Notes under the pieces: generated by a model
Databases searched by the model: none
What the model saw: the letters and a program-made list of their open reading frames with translations, nothing else
Told to the model about the DNA's origin: nothing
Assembly (NCBI GenBank): GCA_018287875.1
Contig: JAGVVL010000002.1
Coordinates: forward strand, 3,534,001 to 3,598,000
Origin: Nigrospora sphaerica
Lineage: Eukaryota; Ascomycota; Sordariomycetes; Amphisphaeriales; Apiosporaceae
Reading direction: 5' to 3'
Length of the DNA: 64,000 nucleotides
Translations under genes and position numbers: made by a program
Shown: positions 1 to 9,591 of the stretch, in pieces
Layout: every line of letters begins with the position of its first letter
Numbering within the stretch: the stretch's first letter is position 1

Positions 1-129
1 CCCGCTAGGTGAGGGTATGAGGCGGTAGAAGAACAGGATAAGGAAGGGGAAGAAGGCGCCGAGCAGGTCGCGTAAGGAGGTGAAGGCCGGTGGAGCGATA
101 CGGACCCCATGTACCTCGAGCGGCGCCTG
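1..129 (-). CDS. possible internal exon of a membrane protein, cut by the window edge
   Basis: On the minus strand one frame is open from about 129 to the window edge and encodes a hydrophobic stretch (LLGAFFPFLILFFYRLI) that looks like a membrane helix, preceded by RIAPPAFTSLRD. A plausible acceptor (CTGATCCCAG) lies just upstream at about 130-139, so this would be an internal or last exon of a gene continuing to the left of the window. No start codon or family signature is visible. It could equally be chance hydrophobicity in GC-rich sequence, so this is a weak call. Confidence 0.2.
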
Positions 130-1955
130 GGATCAGGAGAACGGACGAATGAAAATTCATTTGAGCGGAAATGAAAGAAGGGGGGGTGGAGGCCGACTCG
201 ACCCATTCGTGGCCCTGTCCCTGCGGGCGCCGCCTGGGGCCCGTTGTTGGAATTCCAGAACCAGCGCGACGCGCTGCTGGCGAGCCCTGGCTCTCCTCGC
301 GCTCCCCTGCGCTCCCCTGGGTGTCCTGGCCTGCCCCCGGCGAGTGCGGGCAAGGCGTGCGAGGCCGCTCGCCGGCGGGACGGCTCCCCCACGGCCCTGC
401 AATGACGCCGCTGCCCACGCCGAGTCGTGTTTGACTTGACCGTCGTGGCATCCATCTGGCAGCCCAGCCGGACTAGACGAACGGGGCCGCAAAACGCAAA
501 CCCTTGCGGGCAGAATGAGACGCAGGAACAGGAGAAGACATGCGCCCGCCCGACAAGGATGAGCGGACGCTAGACTCGATCCCGTCTGGTCTGCCAATCG
601 CCACGGCCAGAGAGCGTTTTGCCCTACCACCCATGTCTGTCCATGGCCATCCATCGTAGGCTGCACGGCGCGATTCCCGAACGGGCCAGCGATCGGACGA
701 ACAAGTAGCCTGTCGTTGCATTTTCGCGAGGCGGTACCTTGCTCTGCCGTCCCCTGAGCCCGAATGCAAAATGACCAGTACTAAGCGACCCCCCTCCCGG
801 GGCCCCCTCCCCCCCCTCCCGAAGGAGGCCTGGTAAAAGGTCTGGCTGGTTCCTGGCCAACGGGCCAACGGGCCCAGGTCATGCCGTCTGGTCAGGGGCG
901 CTCGCCAGGGCCGCGAGGAGCAGGTATACGATAGCGCCCGGCGGTCCACAAGTCATAAAATCCCGCCGAGCCAGCACTGCCACATTACCGCCATACTTGG
1001 TCCCATACACAGACGTCCGGCGGGCGGCCCTTGGGGACGGTGAGGATACGCAATGGGTCTATGGCCCTCTAGCGTCAGCCGTGCTGCCTATCGTGCCATT
1101 GTGTGCCCCGTGGGCTGGAGGCTGTCGTGGGCTGTCAGGCGGCAATCTGTGGTGAAATGAGAACATGGGCTTGCGGCATGCCGCAAGGTGCCTTGCCGAC
1201 GTACTGTTTTCAACAGTCAAAAGCAAGCTGCTAAGGTACTACACGCCCACCGCGGAATACTTGGTAGGCAGGCGGCCGCCGCCGCCCCCCGCGGGAACGA
1301 TGCAGCCGCCCAAAGGGCCGTTTCCTATTGAGTGCTCACTTGCGGCCGAGTTTGGATGAGCAGCGTGACGGCCCTAGACTCGGGGGTTTCCCTGGACTGA
1401 CTGGCTGACTGGCCCCCTCTGCTTGCTGAGGCTCGTGCCGTCCGGCGAATCATTGGCCGTGACCCATCGAGACCATGTATCCTCCGAGGTACTACGTACT
1501 TCGTAGCCTCCTCTCACGTGCAGATCGGCATGCTGTTCGATAGATCCAGTGTCGCTTTAGAATCTATTGTGTTGATTGGCTGAAGCGCAGCAGGCGAGCT
1601 CAAACCCCCCCTTGCCTCAATATCGGGTCCCGCACGGCCATCTCGCCATGGAAGGGCATGAATAACGCCTTGGGCCACAAGAAATGCCTCCCCCAAAGCC
1701 CACGTCCCCGGGAATAGCGGTCCAATCCGACGTGTTTGCGAGGCCCCAAAAGGCCCAAGCTTCCTTCGTGGCCAAGTTCTGCGAGTCTAAAATGCCGGTT
1801 GGTCGTCGGAAGCCCGCCCCTTCGGTGCCCACCCGATGGGGCTTGCTCAAACGAGCTGTGGTCAACGGTTATCATGCACATGGAGCTGAGAACTAGAAAA
1901 TGGGTTCAGCCGCTGGCCAGGCGCCTTGGCCGTCGGGGCTCATGCGGCTTCGCCA
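130..1955. other. gene-free stretch
   Basis: No open frame here has coding character or recognisable motifs, and the short ORFs overlap each other in several frames. A CACGTG hexamer occurs near 1515. It contains the region downstream of the DEAH helicase gene. I see no RNA gene or mobile element. Confidence 0.5.
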
Positions 1956-3959
1956 TCACGTTTTGATCTGGGCGATCTGGTAAAAGCCCGAAGAGTACTC
2001 TAAAAGCCAGTCCTTCTCGATCTTGGTGATGTCGCGGATGAACGTCTTGTTCCCCGTCTCCATCACTTCGTGGAAGAGGACCCAGTCGGCCTTGCGATTG
2101 AACATCAGTGAGCTTGGATGCGCGTGGAGCGTCGTGCCGCCCGCCACGTTGCGGAAAGTGCCGTCGGGTTGCATGCGGGCGGCGTGGGCGAAGTAACCCG
2201 TGGTGAGGCACCGCCCGATCTGCTCGGCCGGGGCCGGCGAGGATGTCACCGACTCGTCCACGCTGATCCCGAAGCGCTCCAGGTAGCGCTTCAACTGCGC
2301 GCGGATGCTCACAGCGCGGCTCAGGGCCTTGAAGTTGAGGAGGTTCTCGTGACAAAACTTGGCCTCCTTCTTGCCCTTGGTCACGAAGGCGTGGTAGACG
2401 TTGAGCAGCGTGAGGTGGTCCCCCTCCTCAGCTGCGAATTTGCGGCGGGCTGATTCTGACTCCTTCTTCTCGCCGTCTCTCTGGATCCATACCGAGCCGC
2501 CCAAGCTGGTCATAGCTGCGATCGTGAGCACCTCGCTGAGGCAGTTGAAGGACGACGCGCTCAGCAACGTCTTGGCCATCATGGGCTCGACGGCGAGTTC
2601 GGCCATCCGCATGCCCAACGGTCGCGTAAGCTTAGCGTAGTCGTCTAGGGCTCCCAGGGAGTAGAGAAGCTCGGTGGCCTTGGCCAAAAGTTCCGCCGGC
2701 GGCGGGGTCAGATACTCGAACCGAACCACGTTGTCAATGCCCAGTGCTTTGAGTTGCAGGACGAACGGGGCCAGGTTGGATCGCTGGATCTCGGGCACGT
2801 TCATGTCGGGAAGGGCTCGATAGTCCTCTTCCGTGTAAAGGCGGAAGCACTTGCCGGCTTTCGTCCGTCCCGCCCGGCCGGCACGCTGCGACGCCGCAGC
2901 CTTAGAAACGGGCGTGGCTGTCAGGGTTTCGATGCCCGTGATCGGATCAAAGGCCCGCAATTTGACAAAGCCGGAGTCGATCACGTAGACGATACCGTCA
3001 ATGGTGACGGACGCCTCGGCAATGTTGGTCGAGACGATGACCTTTCGCGTGTTCTCGGGTGCCTCTTCGAAGACGTACATCTGCTGTTCCGTCGAGAGCC
3101 CCGCGTACAAGGGCAGGGCCATGATGGACTGCGACCCACGGGGAAGATCGCCAGCCCGCTCTGCAATGGCTTGCACGGCCTGGTCAATCTCTTCTCGGCC
3201 CGTTAGGAAGACCAGGATGTCGCCCTCGGGCTCCCCCTTGTGGATGTCGAAAACAGTCGCGACGGCCTTTTCAACGTAGTCCTCGGCTGGAGACTCGAGA
3301 TAAAGGACATCGATGGGATACGTTCTTCCCTCGAGGCTGATGATGGCGCCCGTCTTGCCGGCGCCGCCTTGGTCCGGCTTGCTCGGCTCGGCCGAACGGG
3401 AGAAGAAATCCAAAAAGTCCTCGGCCTGGAGGGTGGCGCTGCTGATGATGACGCGCAGCTCGGGTCGGCGCTTCAGGATTTTCTTCAGCAGTCCGAGGAG
3501 AATGTCGGTGCTAATGGATCTCTCGTGCGCCTCGTCGATCATGATGACCGAGTATCGCGACAGGAGCGGGTCGACCAAGGCTTCTCGCACCAGGAGGCCA
3601 TCGGTCATGAACTTGATGCGCGTAGCGGCCGAGGTGCGGTCCTCGAAGCGGATGGAGAAGCCCACCTCCTTGCCCACGTCGCAGCCATACTCCTCGGCGA
3701 CGCGGATCGCGACGGTGGTGGCAGCGACGCGTCGCGGCTGGGTGACGGCGATCAGCTTCCCCTCCTCGCACCAGCCGGCCTTCTCTAGGAATTGGGGGAT
3801 CTGGGTCGTCTTACCGGACCCCGTCTGGCCGACCACAATGGTGACGGGGTGCGTCTCGATCAGGTACAGCAGGCTCTCCCGGTGCTTTGCGACGGGGAGC
3901 AGCGAAGAGGGCTTGTGGAGGGCAGGGATGAAGCTAGCGCCAAGCTCAAAGTCGGCCAT
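1956..3959 (-). CDS. DHX35: DEAH-box ATP-dependent RNA helicase, DHX35-like
   Basis: Single-exon gene for a 667-residue protein with the full DEAH/RHA helicase motif set: motif I GQTGSGKTT (residues 44-52), Ia TQPRRVAA, II DEAH, III SAT, V STNIAEASVTIDG and VI QRAGRAGR, followed by the HA2 and OB-fold regions. It lacks the long N-terminal extensions of Prp2, Prp16 and Prp22, and its length matches metazoan DHX35 (about 700 residues), a helicase associated with the catalytic spliceosome. The N-terminus (FIPALHKPSSLLPVAKHRESLLYLI) also fits that subfamily. Expected role: nuclear ATP-driven RNA or RNP remodelling. The start at 3959 gives a compact N-terminus just before the helicase core. It is divergent from the CUE5-like gene. 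Subfamily assignment is by architecture; Prp43-like is the main alternative. Confidence 0.9.
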   Translation of the reverse strand: MADFELGASFIPALHKPSSLLPVAKHRESLLYLIETHPVTIVVGQTGSGKTTQIPQFLEKAGWCEEGKLIAVTQPRRVAATTVAIRVAEEYGCDVGKEVGFSIRFEDRTSAATRIKFMTDGLLVREALVDPLLSRYSVIMIDEAHERSISTDILLGLLKKILKRRPELRVIISSATLQAEDFLDFFSRSAEPSKPDQGGAGKTGAIISLEGRTYPIDVLYLESPAEDYVEKAVATVFDIHKGEPEGDILVFLTGREEIDQAVQAIAERAGDLPRGSQSIMALPLYAGLSTEQQMYVFEEAPENTRKVIVSTNIAEASVTIDGIVYVIDSGFVKLRAFDPITGIETLTATPVSKAAASQRAGRAGRTKAGKCFRLYTEEDYRALPDMNVPEIQRSNLAPFVLQLKALGIDNVVRFEYLTPPPAELLAKATELLYSLGALDDYAKLTRPLGMRMAELAVEPMMAKTLLSASSFNCLSEVLTIAAMTSLGGSVWIQRDGEKKESESARRKFAAEEGDHLTLLNVYHAFVTKGKKEAKFCHENLLNFKALSRAVSIRAQLKRYLERFGISVDESVTSSPAPAEQIGRCLTTGYFAHAARMQPDGTFRNVAGGTTLHAHPSSLMFNRKADWVLFHEVMETGNKTFIRDITKIEKDWLLEYSSGFYQIAQIKT

Positions 3960-5024
3960 GGTGGTAACCTGGTCTGGGAGCTATCACGACGGCGCAAGGT
4001 CGCAGGGAGAGCAGGAAGTCTGAGGGGAGGGAAATTGGTGATAATTTGCGGAACCGTGGAAAGTCAAATTGGAACTGCTCGTTGTCGTCGCAACCAAGAA
4101 TCCGGCCTTCGACAGCATTTACGGCAGGGCGATGCCCGTGGTTATATAGGGTGACCTGCCGCCAGACGCGTATAGGCCCAAGCGACAGTTGCAAAGGGCG
4201 ACTTGGAGGGCACGCAAAGTAGGATGATGATACGGTGACTTGGTCGTCCCTTGACTCACGTCGAGTGAGTCACTGGATGCAATGGATGACTGTGCCAAGC
4301 GCGGTTGCCTAGAGTTCCTGAAGCCTCTCGGCGTCGGCCAGATGAAGCTCGAAATGAATGCGGATGCCGGTAAGAAGTAATTTACTTTACATAAGTCGCA
4401 CATGGCGTAGCTCGTCCTTGTCGACCCGCCGTAACGGAGGGTCGTCCCGGGCTTCGTGGATGATGGATACGTGCATGAGGATGATGGCGCGCAGGAGGTA
4501 TCGGGATGGAACCTCCTAAAAGCTATGTATTTCCTGAGATAGGGCCTCAAGTGTACCACTGCAAGGGTTGCGCGCCCAGTAGGTACTCTTTGACCTGCTA
4601 TGGGATGTAGGTACTAACACAGATCGGTAGCTCACCCACTCAATCATGTTAGTACATGTACGCATGTAAGTAGGTAGTACTTCCCGCTGGGTGGGATCTG
4701 CCGCGGCACCCTCATTCAGTACACGCCGTGAGTACATCGAAATGTAAGTACACGCTCCAGGGTCACTGTGTTGCCCCTCGCCGCATTGTTGGGCGGGCGC
4801 GTCTGGGTCTGGGGTGGTTTCCGGCATCTCATATGTGCATGACCTCTTTAGGTCTGGCAGGTCAAGCAACAGAAAGCCGTGGGTTCGATAGCTGCCTTGT
4901 GGGCAGTCCATCTCATCACATCCAAACTTCCACAACACTACGTCGCAACCTCCTATTATTTGTGCCCGTCTCTCATTTCCCCTCTTCCCGATAGACCATC
5001 CCCTTCGACTGCTCCACCGCCGCC
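3960..5024. promoter_or_regulatory. divergent intergenic region between helicase and CUE5-like genes
   Basis: About 1.1 kb separates the two divergent start codons and should hold both promoters and 5' leaders. No ORF here has coding character. Pyrimidine-rich tracts precede the CUE5-like ATG, as is usual for fungal transcription starts. No specific factor site can be assigned with confidence. Confidence 0.4.
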
Positions 5025-6532
5025 ATGGCTGCTCCTGTCGATACGGTTGGTTCGCCCCGTCGCATGCTGGCGCGGGGGGCGATGGACCCTGGATGGCCAT
5101 CTGCCATCGCATGGGCTTGTCTCCCCTGGGCCCGCGGAGCACATGAACGCTGACGATCTGCCACTCTTTCCCAGAGCAAACACGCATCGGTCGAGCCAGC
5201 GCCCGAGTCGCCCACCACGGTGAAGCCCTTCGAGATGGACGACGACGATGTTCAGGAGACTGCCGTCGTGAGCGACAGCGGCGCCCAGCCCACCGGCACC
5301 ACCTCGGCTACCGCCGCCCCTGCCACCACCACGACGCCCGCCGCCTCGAACGAGACGCCGCCGGCCAAGCCGCCGCGCCCGGTGACGGAGCAGCAGAAGA
5401 ACGAGGCCATGCTCAAGGAGGCCTTCCCCGCCATAGACGCCGGCGTCATCAAGGCCGTCCTGATCGCCAGCGGCGGCCGCATCGACCCGGCCTTCAACGC
5501 GCTCCTGGCCATGAGCGACCCGGACGCGGTGCAGAATGAGCCCGTGGAAGAGAGCGCTCCGCCGCCGCAGCCCCCGCGACCGACGGGCGCCCGAGCTCAG
5601 ATGTCGCAAGTAGAGGCCGACGAGCTGTATGCCCGCCAGCTGGCCGAACACTACGATAACGTCAATGCCTACGAGGGCAGGACCGCGAACCGCGGCCCCG
5701 GCGGCCCCAGCGGCCGGCCGCAAGGCCAAGCTGGACTCCGCCCGGCCGAGGATTACGAGCGCGAGCACAGCTTCATTGACGATGAGCTGCCCGTCATCCG
5801 CGACAACTTGCGCAAGGGCTTCATGGAGACCCAGACAAAGGTCACTTCGTGGTTCAACGAGATGAAGAAGCGCATCGATGGCGAATACGATTCCGAAGAG
5901 GACGAGTCCCAACCTTCCAAGCATCGACCGCACCACCTCCGACCCAACCAGCAGCCTCCCCGAGGAGGCGGCGAGGGGAGCCGCCGCAGCAATGATTACG
6001 ATCGTTACGATGCCGACCCTCAGGTCCTCAGCGACGACTTTGCCGGTATCAGGCTGAACCCCGACGGCAGTAAGCCCCATCCCCTCCCCTGGGCGTCGTT
6101 GCCCTGCAACTCACTGCTGACGAGTTGATTGCAGCAGCAGGACAGCCCGGCGCTCAAGGCGTCTACAGACCCCCACCGAAGTCGGCTTCGCCCCGACCCG
6201 ACAACCGCAAGGTCGCTTTCAAAGAGGGCGTGGAGGACATTGATGTGTACAACGCATCGCCCAAATTGCCTCCTAAGGACAACGCCCCCCCGCCGGCTGG
6301 TGGAAAACCCAGCAAGTGGCAGCCCATGTCGGCCGTCGATCCCAACCCGATTTCAGAGCACGACCCTTTCAGTCTGGGTGACAGCGAGGACGAGAAGGAG
6401 GCAAGCAAAGCGGGACCCAAGGATACCAAGATGGACGATAGTGAGAGGCTGAAGAAGGCCACCGCGGACGCCATGGCCGACAGCCTGATGGATGATCCGG
6501 CGAAGAAAGCCGAAGCCGCTAAGAAGGCCTAG
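5025..6532 (+). CDS. CUE5: CUE-domain ubiquitin/Atg8 adaptor, Cue5-like
   Basis: Proposed CDS join(5025..5045, 5175..6069, 6135..6532), 437 residues. Exon 1 (MAAPVDT) ends in phase 0 at a slightly unusual donor, GTTGGT. Intron 1 has a CTGAC branch and TTTCCCAG acceptor, and intron 2 has GTAAGC and ATTGCAG. Residues about 77-122 form a CUE ubiquitin-binding domain (VTEQQKNEAMLKEAFP... ALLAM). The rest is low-complexity, Pro- and acid-rich. Near the C-terminus WQPM (W about 367) matches an Atg8-interacting motif in type and position to yeast Cue5 (WQPL). By family knowledge, Cue5 links ubiquitinated aggregates to Atg8 for autophagy. A DPFSLGDSEDEKE segment follows. The CUE domain is clear; the Cue5 orthology rests on the WQPM motif and overall layout. 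Confidence 0.82.
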
Positions 6533-6787
6533 AAGGCTTGATGCCGACTGGACAGGCCGCCTTGGGAAGTGAGGACCGTCTTAAACAGCTCATTCATCCG
6601 CCCGACCATCGGTCTGCCGAATGTCACTCGTTTTCGTCTGCGGGGTTTATACAACGGATCAGATACCAGGCAGCAGGGAATACGAACAAATCCTTGGGCA
6701 TCCCCTCGTCTCTGTTGCCAAGCGAGCCTGGCTGTAATTGAGGCGATGATGAAAGTGCACTACGTACTCCTTCTGGCCCATATTCTA

Positions 6788-8304
6788 TCATTGATTTGGG
6801 GAGCAGTCGTCCGGGATTGTGTCTCGAAGGCGGCGTGCCTGCGGACAGTCACTGGCTGCCCGTTTCGGCCTTGTCTGCAGGTCACCCATCTCGTTACCGG
6901 TCACCACGTCTTTCTTCACCCGCACGCTAACGCTGACCGTCTTCAGAATACGCAAGGTCTCGCCTGCGCTGCCAATGTCCCCGGCCGTCGCCCCCGAGAG
7001 GCAGCCTACTAGGCGCCGCTGGCTACATACGTCGTCGCGAGCATGGCCCTGGCGAGGCCACCATGACCATGCCGGGCCGCCGCTAGGGTAGGTTTGCCTA
7101 TCGCAGGCGCCCTTGGCTGCCGTGACGTGGGCGCGATGCGCACCAGCTGGGCCCTTGGTACGCCCCTTCATGTTGGACAGCGACTCAAGGAAGAGCGCGT
7201 CGTTGAACTCGGCCATGTGCAGGATTCAGGCCTCGGTCAGCCGCCTACAGGTGTGTGACGGGAGTGGGCACAACGCCGAAATGTTGAGTGCTGTGATGCC
7301 GAGGTTCTGCTCTAGGCTGTTGTGGGTAGACCCGTGTGAGCAACCGGGCTGAGAAGCGGGTGGGAGTGGAAAGGCCTGGGATGCAATGGAAGGCAAAGAT
7401 GCAGGGAGAGGCAGGGAGGCGCGGGGAAGCAAGGAGAGAGGAGACTGACATTCGCCAGCGAAGGCGGCCATTTAAACTGCGGTGCTCGAAGACACACTTG
7501 GTCATCCCGCAGGCCGTGCTTCTGGAAAAGGGGTTCACTCAGCCGCACTCAGGCAGAGACAAGGCGGCCGGTCATCACTTAGGCCAACCCAGACACATTA
7601 TTCCCGACAATTCGACCTGCGTCCTGCGCATCATGTTCACTTTTCGCAGCAAGACTGCAGGGAATACAGCCAGTGGGAAGTCCGAAGCAACCGCGCCGAT
7701 AGCTTGCACCCAGCTCGCCCCTACGTACAAGCCTGTGTTGCAGCTGCATGCAAGCCGCGGATCCCACAAGCGTGCGGCTGGGGGGGCAGGCCACCAATTG
7801 TGCGATCAGTGTGGTGCCATTGATCCCCACGGTGAACCCGACAAGGCACCACATGCCCCAGGAATGCAGTGGCAGACCCTCAACGAGGCATAGGCATGCA
7901 AAGCACGCGGCCAACTTTGTCCACTGTCACTGCGAGAACCCAGAAGATGTGTCTGAGGGCGGCAGCAAGGAGTATATACGCCTGACGATTGGCGTCTTCG
8001 GCTGCTGCTGCGTCCGTATGCGTATCGCGAGCCGAACCTGGTTCCAAAGCGGATCGTGCGGCAATGATGGATGTGACCATACCGGCGAGGGCAAAGACCT
8101 TGGGACCACCAGCTTGGCCCGCGAAAGGCGGAATTTCGGCGGCTTTACCATGGCGGTATTGATGGCGTAGTCCGCGCCATCAGGACACTTGACCAATTTG
8201 AAGCGGATGAAGTTCCGAAGACCTAGTGATGCCAAAGCCACAAGCGTCGAAGCGACGGCCGCCGCCACGAGATCCGGCCTAGTTCCGGATGCGTGGTCGA
8301 GCAT
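6788..8304 (-). pseudogene. broken SAT4/PTH11-type seven-helix (fungal rhodopsin-like) gene
   Basis: Successive minus-strand fragments follow the order of the SAT4/PTH11 integral-membrane domain: helix 1 (LVAAAVASTLVALASLGLRNF) then DGADYAINTAM from 8304; ILLAAALRHIFWVLAV (about 7940); TKLAACFACLCLVE and LIAQLVACPP (7790-7920); LWDPRLACSCNTGLYVGAS and ASDFPLAVFPAVLLRKV with MRRTQVELSGIMCLG (7580-7780); NSLEQNLGITALNISAL (about 7270-7320); and a tail ETLRILKTVSVSVRVKK ending at 6788. The pieces lie in different frames. Two joins need the removal of one base each: one of two C at 7921-7922, and one G from the G7 run at 7780-7786. The segment after LSGIMCLG also fails to continue. Some joins may be introns, but those two are not. 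Either a decayed gene or consensus indels; intact relatives are putative membrane sensors. Confidence 0.55.
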
Positions 8305-9591
8305 CGAAGCGTCGAATGTTTCGTTATGGCTTCTAAGGGGAAGTCAAGCTTCTCTGGTGCATGACGAGAGATGTTTACATGTGCTTTCTCTTCCCCTTGG
8401 AGGCGCAAGACGCCGCCCCATCTCAACTCTTGGCCGAGCGTCGGAAGCCGTGTCTGGGGAATGTGGGAAATGCCCGGTTTCGTGTTGACTGTTCAGTCGC
8501 GAACCATCGCCTGACGCGTGACGGGGTCCGCTCCCTGCATTATAGATTGAAACCAGACGCAAGGTCCCTTTCGGGGCTGCACGCCCATTGGAAGAAGACG
8601 ACGATATCCCATGTTCACGAAGGGGAGGCAGCCTTGCCGCATCCCGTGCCACCGCGCTGGATGCAGATCGGAATGACACCGCTGACTGTCATTCATGATC
8701 CATCTTCCCAAATACCCGGGCCGGCACTGTTTCACAAGACCAGGGTCATATTGTACCTGTGATCCGCTACAGATGGCCACATCTCTTGCTTCCTGTGGAT
8801 GCAGTGGAAGGCCTAGAACATGCTGACTCTGGTAGACAGGCAGGGGCGAGAACTCGCCCGAATTGAGCCCTGCCGGCTGACGCCTTACGGTTGGGTTTTG
8901 GCACCGCTTTCAGGCATAAACCTCACTTCTCACATTGAGACCTCCCCGGATCGACTCATCCTGAACAATTCTCAATCCGGGACTTGCCCGCCCACAGTCT
9001 GCTCTCCGTTGCTTCTGGACTCGCTGGGAAGGCCGGTATCCTGTAGCCTGGCTGCTTACTCGTCGCCATGGCTACCGCCCACAGCCCGCAAGCATACCCT
9101 TGACGGAGGGGCCGTTCGTTCGCATGTGGGACGGCCCATATCGCGAACAGCAGTTTCCGCATCTGCAACGCCAGAATGTCGTCGCCCCCAGACGGCGACC
9201 CCTTGGCGTAGAAGCTTGCCGTTGGGTTGGGGTGTGGCAGTTGCTCGCCGCCCAGCGCTTATACCGAGGACGTCGCTGGAGGCGAGAGGCCAGCCTCTCG
9301 CTGGATAGGTCACAGCGACGCAGGCAATAAATCGGTGTGGTGACCGACTCTTCATGCTCCAAAGACCTGGAAGTGTAAGCTCTTGATGATGACGGGCGAA
9401 TGGCCGAGATCTCCTCCACCGTCATCGACGGGAACAGGCATCGATGTCGACGTCGGGTCTAGTATAACAGAGAGCGATGAATAGGTATAAAGACGACCGG
9501 GCTTCCTCTGGAGCTTCTTTTCAGAGGCAAGCATCAAGCTGCGGACTAACACGACCAGCCACTGGACCGTCACCCAGCGGTCTTTGATCCC
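8305..9591. other. gene-free stretch upstream of the mucin-like gene
   Basis: About 1.3 kb with only short overlapping ORFs that lack domain or codon-bias support. It should contain the upstream region of the SAT4-like relic and the promoter of the mucin-like gene. No RNA gene or repeat was recognised. Confidence 0.45.
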
